DNA of 64,000 bases from Coprococcus phoceensis (GTDB lineage Bacteria > Bacillota > Clostridia > Lachnospirales > Lachnospiraceae). The stretch spans positions 1,711,421 to 1,775,420 of the forward strand of contig NZ_FNWC01000007.1 in the NCBI RefSeq assembly GCF_900104635.1, in the 5' to 3' direction. Shown here piece after piece: positions 1 through 8,483 of this stretch. Below the pieces are notes generated by a model. The model was not told where the DNA came from and ran no database searches. It saw nothing but the letters and a program-made list of their open reading frames with translations. The stretch's first letter is position 1. Every line of letters begins with the position of its first letter. A program made the translations under genes and the position numbers.

Positions 1-250
1 TTGTTGTAATCTTACAATCTTCCGAAACATATTCACTCATCAAAAGTGCGGAAAATCCAACTGCTGTTCCGACCTCCAATATCCGCATCGGCTTTTTGAT
101 CTGCAAAAGTACTTTCAAAAAGCTCTGCATCTCCTTTCGGATAATCGGCACATAAGTATCGAGCGCTTCTTTCTCTATCGTCTCCAGTATCTCACTGTTT
201 TCCGTCTCCAGCGAATGAATAAACGTCACCATACGTTCATCTACTATCAT
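1..250 (-). CDS. trmR: O-methyltransferase (TrmR/YrrM-like), C-terminus cut by window edge
   Basis: First 83 residues of a class I SAM-dependent O-methyltransferase; the remainder lies before position 1. The SAM-binding motif I is visible near residues 58-68 as ILEVGTAVGFSA, which is typical of the O-methyltransferase family 3 that includes B. subtilis TrmR, a tRNA wobble 5-hydroxyuridine methyltransferase. The ATG at 250 follows AAGGGAC at suitable spacing. It lies directly downstream of RNase J on the same strand, an order often seen in Clostridia, where a U32 peptidase of tRNA hydroxylation usually comes next. Family membership is clear; the tRNA substrate is inferred from context. Confidence 0.8.
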   Translation of the reverse strand, partial: MIVDERMVTFIHSLETENSEILETIEKEALDTYVPIIRKEMQSFLKVLLQIKKPMRILEVGTAVGFSALLMSEYVSEDCKITT

Positions 251-282
251 GTCCCTTACCTTCCTCTATTCATAACGAAACC

Positions 283-312
283 AAAGACGGAGAAATCATT
301 TTCCCCGTCTTT
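283..312 (-). terminator. Hairpin between rnj and trmR
   Basis: A 13-bp inverted repeat (283-295 with 300-312, loop of four bases) follows the rnj stop codon. Read on the minus strand it is followed by only a short broken T-run, so it could be a weak terminator or an RNA-processing/stabilising hairpin that partly separates rnj from trmR. Confidence 0.45.
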
Positions 313-322
313 CTCTCTAATT

Positions 323-1987
323 CTATACATCCATAATAATCGGAAGAATCATAGGTTTTCTCTTTGTCCTCTTCCATATAAATTCATTCATGGTATCACG
401 TATCACAAGCTTAATACGGCTCCAGTCTGCATTCCGGTTCGTCAGACATTTCTCCAGTGCTTCCTGAAGAACTTGTCTTGCCTCTTCCATCAGACTCTCA
501 GATTCTCTCACATACACAAATCCTCTGGATACAATATCCGGTCCTGCAAGAAGCTGATTCGTTCTCTTTTCTAACGTAAGAACAACGATTAAAATACCAT
601 CTTCCGCCAGATGCTGACGATCACGTAATACGATATTTCCCACATCTCCAACGCCAAGTCCGTCGACTAAAATTGCTCCGGTGTGTACTTTATCTACAAT
701 CTTTGCCTCTTTTTCATCTAATGCAAGCACGTCTCCGGAATGCATGATGAAAATATTTTCTTTCGGAATACCAAGGCTTTCTGCCAATTTTGCATTTGCT
801 TTCAAATGACGATACTCTCCATGTACCGGAATTGCATATTTCGGTTTTAACAGGGAATAGATCAGCTTTAGTTCTTCCTGACAGGCATGTCCTGATACAT
901 GGGCATCCTGGAAAATGACATCTGCCCCTTTCTGTGATAATTCATTAATCACACGTGACACTGCCTTTTCATTCCCCGGAATCGGATTAGAACTGAAAAT
1001 AACGGTATCTCCCGGCTTGATTGTCACTTTTTTATGAATGTCTGCCGCCATACGTGACAATGCAGCCATTGACTCTCCCTGGCTTCCTGTCGTGATCAAA
1101 ACTGTCTTTTCGTCCGGATAATTTTTCAGCTGGTCAATCTCGATTAATGTCTTGTCCGGAATGTGAAGATATCCAAGCTCTGACGCTGTCGAGATAATAT
1201 TGACCATACTGCGTCCTTCCACAACTACTTTTCTGTCGTACTTATATGCAGAGTTAATAATCTGCTGTACTCGGTCTACATTGGACGCAAATGTCGCAAT
1301 AATAATTCTTGTATTACGGTGTTCCGCAAATATCTGATCAAATGTCTTTCCAACTGTCCGCTCAGACATCGTAAATCCCGGTCTCTCTGCATTCGTACTG
1401 TCTGACATCATCGCCAAAACACCTTTTTTACCAATCTCTGCAAATCTCTGCAGATCAATGGCATCGCCAAATACCGGTGTGTAATCTACCTTAAAGTCAC
1501 CTGTGTGTACTACAGTTCCCGCCGGCGAATAAATTGCAAGCGCTGCCGCATCCTGAATACTGTGGTTCGTACGGATAAATTCAATACGAAACTGTCCTAA
1601 ATTAATCGACTGTCCGTGACGCACTACTTTTCGTCTTGTACTGCGAAGCAGATTATGCTCTTTTAATTTATTTTCAATAATCCCCATTGTCAGCTTTGTC
1701 GCATAAATCGGGAGATTCATATCCTTCAATACATACGGAAGAGAGCCAATATGATCCTCATGTCCATGTGTGATAACAAATCCTTTTACTTTTTTAATAT
1801 TGTCTCTTAAATAAGTGATATCCGGAATCACAAGATCGATTCCAAGCATATCATCTTCCGGGAATGCCAATCCGCAATCCACTACTATAATACTGTCCTC
1901 ATATTCAAAGGCAGTAATATTCATTCCAATCTGCTCTAATCCGCCGAGTGGAATAATTTTCAATTTTGAGTTACTTTCTTTTTTCAA
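323..1987 (-). CDS. rnj: Ribonuclease J (metallo-beta-lactamase/beta-CASP family)
   Basis: About 554-residue RNase J, the 5'-3' exonuclease/endonuclease of mRNA decay and rRNA maturation in Firmicutes. The metallo-beta-lactamase zinc motif HGHEDH is near residue 80, followed by the beta-CASP region and a C-terminal RNase J domain. The open frame extends upstream to 2056 inside the fur-like gene, but a TTG at 1985-1987 preceded by GGAGGTG (about 1992-1998) gives the usual family length and avoids a 50-nt overlap, so I chose it. It is downstream of the Fur-family gene in the operon. Identity is certain; the start is well supported but uses a rare codon. Confidence 0.95.
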   Translation of the reverse strand: MKKESNSKLKIIPLGGLEQIGMNITAFEYEDSIIVVDCGLAFPEDDMLGIDLVIPDITYLRDNIKKVKGFVITHGHEDHIGSLPYVLKDMNLPIYATKLTMGIIENKLKEHNLLRSTRRKVVRHGQSINLGQFRIEFIRTNHSIQDAAALAIYSPAGTVVHTGDFKVDYTPVFGDAIDLQRFAEIGKKGVLAMMSDSTNAERPGFTMSERTVGKTFDQIFAEHRNTRIIIATFASNVDRVQQIINSAYKYDRKVVVEGRSMVNIISTASELGYLHIPDKTLIEIDQLKNYPDEKTVLITTGSQGESMAALSRMAADIHKKVTIKPGDTVIFSSNPIPGNEKAVSRVINELSQKGADVIFQDAHVSGHACQEELKLIYSLLKPKYAIPVHGEYRHLKANAKLAESLGIPKENIFIMHSGDVLALDEKEAKIVDKVHTGAILVDGLGVGDVGNIVLRDRQHLAEDGILIVVLTLEKRTNQLLAGPDIVSRGFVYVRESESLMEEARQVLQEALEKCLTNRNADWSRIKLVIRDTMNEFIWKRTKRKPMILPIIMDV

Positions 1988-2006
1988 ATTTACACCTCCA
2001 TGTGTT

Positions 2007-2474
2007 TTATGTAACTTTTTCTGCACTTTTTTCGGCGCAGTCCTTACATTGTCCATAGAATTTCAATTCGTGGTCTAACACACGGAATCCCGTCATTTTC
2101 TCTATGTGATTTTCCAACTCCTCTAAAAGATCATCGTTAAATGACAACACCTTTCCGCAATCTTTGCAAATCAAATGATGATGTGTATGTTTTGATTCTC
2201 CATCTACCCGATGCCCAATCTCATACCGTACACAACCGTCATCCAAATTGATCCGATCCACCAATTGCATCTCCAACAACAACTGTACCGTTCTATACAC
2301 TGTAGCAAGTCCGATATCCGGACATTCCGCTTTTACTAACTTATAAATATCTTCTGCTGCCATATGGATATCCCGATGCTTATCCAATACTTTTAAAACA
2401 ATCAGTCTCTGATTCGTCACCTTCAATCCCTTGGCTTTTAACATTTCTTTAAACTCTTCCTGGTTAATTGACAT
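2007..2474 (-). CDS. Fur-family metal/peroxide-responsive transcriptional regulator
   Basis: 155-residue Fur superfamily repressor. The N-terminal winged helix (residues 1-85, including the recognition-helix segment ATVYRTVQLL) is followed by a dimerisation domain with the metal-binding HTHHH cluster and two CxxC pairs (CKDCG and CKDC) for a structural zinc. Strong Shine-Dalgarno GAGGGGG precedes ATG 2474. Sequence alone does not separate Fur, PerR and Zur; a PerR-like role would fit an anaerobe with rubrerythrin, but that is inference. It is placed between DUF1292 and rnj in a housekeeping operon, an arrangement common in Lachnospiraceae. Confidence 0.93.
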   Translation of the reverse strand: MSINQEEFKEMLKAKGLKVTNQRLIVLKVLDKHRDIHMAAEDIYKLVKAECPDIGLATVYRTVQLLLEMQLVDRINLDDGCVRYEIGHRVDGESKHTHHHLICKDCGKVLSFNDDLLEELENHIEKMTGFRVLDHELKFYGQCKDCAEKSAEKVT

Positions 2475-2501
2475 AGTGCCCCCTCAAAATGCAGCCATCT
2501 G

Positions 2502-2762
2502 TTACATATCAATATCAATATCTTCTAATAGTTCCTCGAATACTTTCAGCACTCCCATAAGCTCGTTCTCGTCTTCTACTACTTCGTAGAGACTCTCCAC
2601 ATCCTCTGCCGCACTTGTATCCTTTAAAATAAGGCACTCCGCCTCATCTTCTTCGGAATCCGTCACTAAAATATACGAATTTCCATTTACTTTTGTCTGT
2701 TCCAACACAAAAAATTCCACTTCATCTTTTGTATCATCAAACACAAATTTAATTTTTTCCAT
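2502..2762 (-). CDS. DUF1292 (YrzB-like) small acidic protein
   Basis: 86 residues, very acidic, matching the DUF1292/YrzB family that sits beside ruvX and ireB in many Firmicutes. No catalytic motif is visible and the function is not known. AAGGAG precedes ATG 2762. It lies 26 nt after ruvX and 27 nt before the Fur-family gene, so co-transcription is likely. Confidence 0.88.
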   Translation of the reverse strand: MEKIKFVFDDTKDEVEFFVLEQTKVNGNSYILVTDSEEDEAECLILKDTSAAEDVESLYEVVEDENELMGVLKVFEELLEDIDIDM

Positions 2763-2788
2763 AAACTCTCCTTAAGAATTCTTTCATC

Positions 2789-3220
2789 CTATTCGTGATT
2801 CATGCGAATCGAATCCAAATATCCCTGCAATATAAAAACTGCCGCTATCTTATCCACATATTTTTTCCGGTCTTCGCGTCTTACTTTACTTTCAATCAAT
2901 GTCCGTTCTGCCTCCAAAGTCGTCAGACGTTCATCCCACATAATAACCGGAAGACCTGTCCGTCTCTCCAGCATTGCTTTTAATTCCAAAGATTTTTCCG
3001 CACGATCACCTATTGTATTATTCATATGCTTTGGAAAGCCAAGCACAAGTTTGTCCACTTCGTATTCTTTCACCAATTCTTCAATACGAGCAAGTGTCTG
3101 ACGTAACTTGTTCTCCGCTTTACGATGAATTGTCTCTATTCCCTGAGCTGTAATTCCCAGCGGGTCGCTTATCGCCACTCCCACGGTCTTTGAGCCGTAA
3201 TCTAATCCCATCACTCTCAT
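2789..3220 (-). CDS. ruvX: RuvX/YqgF putative Holliday junction resolvase / pre-16S rRNA nuclease
   Basis: 143-residue RNase H-fold protein. The first catalytic aspartate lies in [16 protein letters not shown]; the ERLTT motif and a C-terminal [14 protein letters not shown] segment are also present. In E. coli the family is required for 5' maturation of 16S rRNA, and resolvase activity has been reported for some members. The Shine-Dalgarno is weak, and the start is only 7 nt after the ireB stop, suggesting translational coupling. Confidence 0.94.
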   Translation of the reverse strand: MRVMGLDYGSKTVGVAISDPLGITAQGIETIHRKAENKLRQTLARIEELVKEYEVDKLVLGFPKHMNNTIGDRAEKSLELKAMLERRTGLPVIMWDERLTTLEAERTLIESKVRREDRKKYVDKIAAVFILQGYLDSIRMNHE

Positions 3221-3227
3221 AACTATT

Positions 3228-3491
3228 TTATTCCCATGAATGATGCTCGATATACGACTTCAGCATCTCTTCTACCAATTCATCTCGTTCCATCTTCATG
3301 ATCAGACTTCTTGCTCCATTATGGCTCGTAATATAAGTAGGATCTCCAGACATAATATAGCCAACAATCTGATTCACCGGATTGTACCCTTTTTCTCGCA
3401 GAGCTTTATACACAATTTCAAGAATCTCTTTTGCCTGAATTTGTGGTGCGTTCCCCACTTGAAAAAATTGTGTGTTACTTAATTCACTCAT
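3228..3491 (-). CDS. ireB: IreB-family regulatory phosphoprotein (DUF965)
   Basis: 87-residue protein matching the IreB/YrzL family. In Enterococcus, IreB is a threonine phosphoprotein substrate of the PASTA kinase IreK that affects cephalosporin resistance. The conserved segment [20 protein letters not shown] is present, along with an N-terminal Thr/Ser-containing stretch that is the phosphorylated region in the family. AAAAGGA precedes ATG 3491. It is first of the small genes after mtaB and immediately before ruvX, the conserved order. Confidence 0.94.
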   Translation of the reverse strand: MSELSNTQFFQVGNAPQIQAKEILEIVYKALREKGYNPVNQIVGYIMSGDPTYITSHNGARSLIMKMERDELVEEMLKSYIEHHSWE

Positions 3492-3548
3492 TTGCTCACG
3501 TCCTTTTGTTTACTTCACTTTCTATTTTAATATAATTTTCTGTGAAAT

Positions 3549-4841
3549 TCAATGAATAATTTGTGAATGATTATCAATTTGGATATCTACTAACTTATTC
3601 TGCAAATTTGCTTCCGTCTTTAATGCAACTTTCACATACTCTTTTGTATGTCCGACCTGATAGTTTTCTCCGTCGATTTTTATCTGTTCTTCCATCAAAA
3701 CTTCTACCGTAGTTCCTACAAACTGTTCTTCGTATTTTATTCTCTTTTTTTGACCCAACTCAAGAAGTTCATTACTGCGCGCTGTTTTAATCTGCTCCGG
3801 AATCTGGTTGTCCATCACTGCCGCTTTTGTACCTTCCCGCTTTGAATATTTAAAAATATGCGTCTCATAAAAATCCACTTTATCGATAAAGGCTTTTGAT
3901 TTTTCAAATTCTTCTTCTGTTTCCCCCGGAAATCCTACAATCACATCTGTTGTAAGAGCCGGATGCGCAAAATATTTGCGAAGCAGCATACACTTTTCAT
4001 AATATTCCTCAGAAGTATATCTTCGATTCATTCGGCGAAGGGTCTCATCGCATCCGCTTTGCAGCGAAAGATGAAAATGCGGACACATCTTTTCAAGACC
4101 CGAAATCGTTTTCACAAAATCCTCTGTAATAATCCGTGGTTCCAATGAACCAAGCCGAATTCTTTTAATACCTTCAATCTCATTTACAGCCAAAATCAGA
4201 GAAAGTAAATTCTCATTCTCTAAATCCACGCCATAAGAACTCAAGTGAATTCCAGTCAGCACAACTTCCTGATAGCCGTTTGCTGCAAGTTCTGTCACTT
4301 CCCGAACCACATCTTCTTTTGCACGGCTTCGCACTCTTCCTCTTGCAAACGGGATGATGCAGTAGGTACAAAACTGATTGCAGCCATCCTGTACTTTGAT
4401 GTATGCTCTCGTATGTTCTGCTGTTTTATTCAAGTGCATCTCCTCATATTCGTGTGTATGATTAATATCAATTACAGCCTTATTTTGACCTTGTTTTTTC
4501 TCATAAAACCCATCCAGAATCTGAATCAGATCTTTCTTTTTATTATTTCCGATAACGATATCAATACTCTCGTCAATTTCTCCGCTTGCTTCTTTTGCCT
4601 GCACATAGCATCCAGCTGCAACTACAATTGCATCCGGATTCATCTTTTTTGCACGATGGAGCATCTGACGGGACTTTCTGTCCGCCATGTTAGTCACTGT
4701 GCATGTATTGATAATATACACATCCGCGCCTTCTTTAAACGGCACAATCTCATATCCATTTTCTTCCAAAAGCTGTTGCATCGCTTCCGTCTCATATGCA
4801 TTTACTTTACATCCCAAATTATGTAATGCTGCTCTTTTCAT
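3549..4841 (-). CDS. mtaB: tRNA t6A37 methylthiotransferase MtaB
   Basis: 430-residue radical-SAM methylthiotransferase that converts t6A37 to ms2t6A37 in ANN-decoding tRNAs. The N-terminal UPF0004 domain carries three cluster cysteines (LGCKVN, NTCTV, AAGCY). The radical SAM site CNQFCTYC comes next, and a TRAM-like domain fills the last ~60 residues. The LGCKVN start and length fit MtaB rather than MiaB or RimO. GAAAGGA precedes ATG 4841. It appears to be the first gene of the operon running to trmR. Confidence 0.95.
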   Translation of the reverse strand: MKRAALHNLGCKVNAYETEAMQQLLEENGYEIVPFKEGADVYIINTCTVTNMADRKSRQMLHRAKKMNPDAIVVAAGCYVQAKEASGEIDESIDIVIGNNKKKDLIQILDGFYEKKQGQNKAVIDINHTHEYEEMHLNKTAEHTRAYIKVQDGCNQFCTYCIIPFARGRVRSRAKEDVVREVTELAANGYQEVVLTGIHLSSYGVDLENENLLSLILAVNEIEGIKRIRLGSLEPRIITEDFVKTISGLEKMCPHFHLSLQSGCDETLRRMNRRYTSEEYYEKCMLLRKYFAHPALTTDVIVGFPGETEEEFEKSKAFIDKVDFYETHIFKYSKREGTKAAVMDNQIPEQIKTARSNELLELGQKKRIKYEEQFVGTTVEVLMEEQIKIDGENYQVGHTKEYVKVALKTEANLQNKLVDIQIDNHSQIIH

Positions 4842-4912
4842 ATTCTTTTCCTTTCTCTCTATATATGTTTAATCTGCCGAAAATGTTACGGTTTTCTTTG
4901 GCAATTTATTTC

Positions 4913-4941
4913 TTGACTTTTGTGTCCATCCATTTTAAGAT
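4913..4941 (+). promoter_or_regulatory. Sigma-A promoter for the HPr-like gene
   Basis: TTGACT (4913-4918) and TAAGAT (4936-4941) are separated by 17 bases, followed by AAGGAGG at 4965-4971 and ATG at 4981. This is a near-consensus housekeeping promoter divergent from mtaB. Confidence 0.75.
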
Positions 4942-4980
4942 AGTCATAGAACAAAACAAAATTCAAGGAGGTTTTTTCTA

Positions 4981-5214
4981 ATGAAAACAGTAGATATTTC
5001 TTTAAATTCAATCGACAAAGTAAAATCATTTGTAAATGATATCAGCAAATTTGATTCTGATTTTGATCTTGTATCTGGAAGATATGTTATCGACGCAAAA
5101 TCGATTATGGGAATCTTTAGCTTAGATTTATCCAAACCGATCACATTAAACATTCACGCTGATAACGCTAACTTAGATACTATCATGGAAGTATTATCTG
5201 CATACACAGTATAA
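4981..5214 (+). CDS. HPr-like protein lacking the phosphocarrier histidine
   Basis: 77-residue HPr-fold protein. The regulatory-serine region KSIMGIFSLDL (Ser41, equivalent to HPr Ser46) is kept. The N-terminal segment that normally carries the LHARPA-type active site with His15 instead reads SLNSIDKVKSFV and has no histidine. It therefore cannot act as a PEP-dependent phosphocarrier, but could still be a target of HPr kinase or a CcpA partner in the manner of Crh; that part is inference. It is monocistronic, with its own strong promoter, AAGGAGG ribosome binding site and terminator, and is the only plus-strand gene in the first 30 kb. Confidence 0.85.
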   Translation: MKTVDISLNSIDKVKSFVNDISKFDSDFDLVSGRYVIDAKSIMGIFSLDLSKPITLNIHADNANLDTIMEVLSAYTV

Positions 5215-5229
5215 TAATCGGATTGAAAA

Positions 5230-5261
5230 GATGCTCCGCCTTTGGCGGGGCATCTTTTTTT
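5230..5261 (+). terminator. Rho-independent terminator of the HPr-like gene
   Basis: An 11-bp GC-rich stem (5230-5240 with 5244-5254, loop TTT, one G-U pair) is followed by seven T residues. Confidence 0.95.
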
Positions 5262-5311
5262 ACAGCAGTTCCGTTATTTCAAACTTTCATGCCAGAACTG
5301 CTGCATTTTAT

Positions 5312-6496
5312 CTAAGGTTTGACAACAATTGTCTCCACTGTATTTATCGCAGTCTCAAATAATTCATCAATCTTCTCCGCTAGATTTTCTTCTGAGCGTC
5401 TAATGATATTAATGTTCGGTTTTGTCACCGGATGTTTTGCGACAAAAATTGTACAGCAGTCTTCAAACGGTAAGATTGAAGTCTCAAATGTATCAATTTT
5501 TTCTGCAATTTCTACAATTTCCTGTTTATCAAATCCAATAACCGGACGATATACCGGAAGAGTGCACACATCGTTTGTCGCAGCAAGACTCTGCATTGTC
5601 TGACTCGCCACTTGTCCAATACTTTCTCCCGTGATCAGCCCTAAACATCCGCTCTCTTTTGCGAAATGCTCTGCGATTCGCATCATATATCTTCTCATAA
5701 TAATCGTCAGCTCATCATGCGGGCACTTTTCATAAATATACAACTGAATATCTGTAAAGTTGACAATATTCAGCTTGATCGGTCCTGAATATTTTGATAC
5801 CAGTTTTGCCAGATCTACTACTTTTTGTTTTGCACGTTCACTTGTATACGGCGGTGCATGGAAATATGTCGCCTCCAGCGCAACTCCACGTTTTGATACC
5901 ATATAGCCTGCCACCGGACTGTCTATACCGCCTGACAATAGCAACATCGCTTTCCCGTTTGTTCCAACCGGCATTCCTCCCGGTCCTGGAATAATCTCAG
6001 AATAGATATAAATCTTCTCTCGAATCTCTACATTTAATTTAATCGCTGGTTTGTGCACATCGACACGAATCTCCGGAAACGCATCTAAGATTGCTTCTCC
6101 CAAATCACAGTTAATCTCCATAGAATTCTTCGGATAGCTTTTCTTTCCACGTCTCGCTTCCACTTTGAATGTCGTATTTTTATCCGGATACATCTTATCC
6201 ATGTAATCTACAACTTCTCTTTTCAGTTCCTCAAATCCTTTGTCTTCCACATGAACAACCGGACAAATCCCAACGATTCCAAACACTCTTTTCAGTGCAT
6301 CTACCGTCTCCTCATAGTCATAATATCCTTCACAGTCTACATAAATTCTGCCCTGTGATTTGTGAATGTGAAATTCTCCTTCCACATCCTGAAGGGAGAA
6401 CTTCATCTGTCTGATCAATGCATCTTCAAACAGATAACGGTTCTTTCCCTTGATTCCAATTTCTCCATATTTTATCAAAAAAGCCTGAAACATCAT
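5312..6496 (-). CDS. thiI: tRNA 4-thiouridine synthase ThiI
   Basis: About 394 residues. An N-terminal ferredoxin-like/THUMP domain is followed by the PP-loop ATP pyrophosphatase motif LLSGGIDSPVAGYM; a conserved cysteine pair occurs in EDCCTIF. No C-terminal rhodanese domain is present, as in most Firmicutes, where the adjacent cysteine desulfurase supplies sulfur. The frame opens at 6532, but GAGAGG lies just upstream of the ATGATG at 6496/6493 and homologues begin close to AFLIKYGEIG, so I prefer 6496. It sits 39 nt downstream of the desulfurase gene in the same operon. Confidence 0.94.
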   Translation of the reverse strand: MMFQAFLIKYGEIGIKGKNRYLFEDALIRQMKFSLQDVEGEFHIHKSQGRIYVDCEGYYDYEETVDALKRVFGIVGICPVVHVEDKGFEELKREVVDYMDKMYPDKNTTFKVEARRGKKSYPKNSMEINCDLGEAILDAFPEIRVDVHKPAIKLNVEIREKIYIYSEIIPGPGGMPVGTNGKAMLLLSGGIDSPVAGYMVSKRGVALEATYFHAPPYTSERAKQKVVDLAKLVSKYSGPIKLNIVNFTDIQLYIYEKCPHDELTIIMRRYMMRIAEHFAKESGCLGLITGESIGQVASQTMQSLAATNDVCTLPVYRPVIGFDKQEIVEIAEKIDTFETSILPFEDCCTIFVAKHPVTKPNINIIRRSEENLAEKIDELFETAINTVETIVVKP

Positions 6497-6535
6497 ACGT
6501 TTATTTTCCTCTCTTTTGTCTTGTTCCATCATTTC

Positions 6536-7693
6536 TTAGTGTCTTGTATACTTTCTAAGCATCGGTACACAATTATATAGTGTTTCCAATGTATAGTCAA
6601 TTTCTTCTTTTGTTGTAAATTCAGAAAAACTAAATCGAAGTGTCGCGTCCAAATATTCTGTTCCCGCTCCAATTCCTTTTAGTACACCGCTGATTGCCGG
6701 ATGATTTGATGCACATGCAGATCCGGAAGATACATAAATTCCTTTCTCTTCCAACGTATGCAATAGTACCTCGCTTCGAATTCCCGCAAATCCCACACTG
6801 ACAATATGCGGCGCGCTTGTCTCATCGGTTCGTCCGTGAATCGTCGTGTTCTCAATCTTTGCAATTCCTTCTATAAAGTAGTTCTTAAGCGACCTCATCG
6901 TCTCCACTTTTTGTTCCAGATTGGTATAAATCTCTTTTGCCGCAGCGCCGAGTCCGGCAATTCCCGGAACATTCTCCGTACCGGAGCGGACATTTTTCTG
7001 CTGTTCGCCACCAAATACAATTGGTTTAATCTTTACTTTTTCATTGATGTAAAGCGCTCCGATTCCTTTTGGTCCGTGGATTTTATGTCCGCTCACCGAC
7101 ATCATATCCACTCCGATTCTCTTTGGAAAAATACGGTATTTCCCAAATCCCTGAACCGCATCCACATGGAACAGAATGTTTTTATTATAATTCTTCACAA
7201 TCTGCACTGCTTCCTCGATCGGCTGCACGGAACCAACCTCATTATTCACATACATGACAGACACGAGAATAGTATCCTCGCAAAGCGCCTCTTTCAATGC
7301 ATCCAAACGGATTCTGCCATCCTTATCCACCGGCAGGAATGTCACTCGAAATCCTTCTTCCTCCTCCAGATAATGCATCGTATTTAAGATTGCCGGATGT
7401 TCGATAGAAGATGTGATCAGATGTTTTCCCGCTCTGTGATTGGCTCTTGCACAACCAATCAGAGCCAGATTGTCACTCTCTGTCCCTCCGGAAGTAAAGT
7501 AAATCTCTTTCTCCTGCACTTTTAAAAGCTTCGCCAATGTCTCTTTTGACTCTTTTATATATTTTTCTGCATCTACTCCCTTTTTGTGCATTGAAGACGG
7601 ATTGCCGTAATCTTCACACATTACTTTTCCTACAATCTCTCTGACACTCTCATAACATTTTGTAGTTGCAGAATTGTCCAAATAAACTTCCAT
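6536..7693 (-). CDS. Cysteine desulfurase (NifS/IscS-like), partner of ThiI
   Basis: 385-residue class V aminotransferase-fold PLP enzyme that converts cysteine to alanine and an enzyme persulfide. The PLP lysine is in SGHKIHGPKG and the persulfide cysteine loop is SSGSACAS. Clear Shine-Dalgarno CAGGAG before ATG 7693. It is 42 nt downstream of rsmE and upstream of thiI; this NifZ-type pairing suggests it supplies sulfur for tRNA thiolation. Confidence 0.94.
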   Translation of the reverse strand: MEVYLDNSATTKCYESVREIVGKVMCEDYGNPSSMHKKGVDAEKYIKESKETLAKLLKVQEKEIYFTSGGTESDNLALIGCARANHRAGKHLITSSIEHPAILNTMHYLEEEEGFRVTFLPVDKDGRIRLDALKEALCEDTILVSVMYVNNEVGSVQPIEEAVQIVKNYNKNILFHVDAVQGFGKYRIFPKRIGVDMMSVSGHKIHGPKGIGALYINEKVKIKPIVFGGEQQKNVRSGTENVPGIAGLGAAAKEIYTNLEQKVETMRSLKNYFIEGIAKIENTTIHGRTDETSAPHIVSVGFAGIRSEVLLHTLEEKGIYVSSGSACASNHPAISGVLKGIGAGTEYLDATLRFSFSEFTTKEEIDYTLETLYNCVPMLRKYTRH

Positions 7694-7735
7694 GATCTTC
7701 TCCTGTTTTTCTTTCTTACTATATAAGTTATGTCA

Positions 7736-8473
7736 TCACTCTTCCAAGTGATACATCAAAATTGACAGTGTCGTAAGACCTGCTGTCTCCGTTCTCAGAA
7801 TCCGCTTGCCAAGTGTGATGGCTCTCGCTCCATTTGCAATGGCATCCTCTACTTCCTGTGTCTCAAATCCACCTTCCGGTCCAATAAAAATACCGACGGA
7901 TTGTCCTCTTTTGATTTCCTCTATCACCTGCTTTGTCTCTTTCATTCCCTCTGCAAGTTCATACGGAATGAGAAGGATATCCAGTCCCCTCGCATATGTC
8001 AGAGCATCTTTATAAGACATCACATTTGTCACTTTCGGGATTACGTTGCGCCCGGACTGCTTTGCTCCGCTTTCCGCAATTCCTCTCCAGCGCTCCACTT
8101 TCTTTAACGCCTTTTTCTCGTCGAGCTTTACAACCGCACGTTTTGTTGCGACCGGTATAATCTCATACGCTCCAAGTTCCACCGCTTTTTGTACAATCAA
8201 TTCCATCTTATCGCTTTTCGGAAGTCCCTGAAAAAGATATATTTTTGACGGTAACTCCGTATCCACCTGCTGTTCTTCTACAATCCGGACACAGACCTGT
8301 TGCGCCGTCATTGACTCAATCTCACAGAGATACTTTCGGTTGTTTCCGTCACTGACTTTTAACGCTTCGCCCACTTTCATACGGAGCACATTTTTAATAT
8401 GATTCACATCCAGACCTTCTATATAGATATGATCCTCTTTCACCTGCATAGGTGTTACAAAAAACTGATGCAT
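7736..8473 (-). CDS. rsmE: 16S rRNA (uracil1498-N3)-methyltransferase RsmE
   Basis: 245-residue SPOUT methyltransferase. An N-terminal PUA-like domain is followed by the knot motifs IGPEGGF and LGKRILRTETA that build the SAM site. TAGGAG precedes ATG 8473. It starts 10 nt after prmA, the conserved prmA-rsmE arrangement. Confidence 0.96.
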   Translation of the reverse strand: MHQFFVTPMQVKEDHIYIEGLDVNHIKNVLRMKVGEALKVSDGNNRKYLCEIESMTAQQVCVRIVEEQQVDTELPSKIYLFQGLPKSDKMELIVQKAVELGAYEIIPVATKRAVVKLDEKKALKKVERWRGIAESGAKQSGRNVIPKVTNVMSYKDALTYARGLDILLIPYELAEGMKETKQVIEEIKRGQSVGIFIGPEGGFETQEVEDAIANGARAITLGKRILRTETAGLTTLSILMYHLEE

Positions 8474-8483
8474 AATGATTCTC

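Noticed and set aside
1988..2056. Upstream start for RNase J at 2056
   Set aside because: It would overlap the Fur-family gene by 50 nt, has no ribosome binding site, and adds residues not typical of the family; the TTG at 1987 has GGAGGTG.
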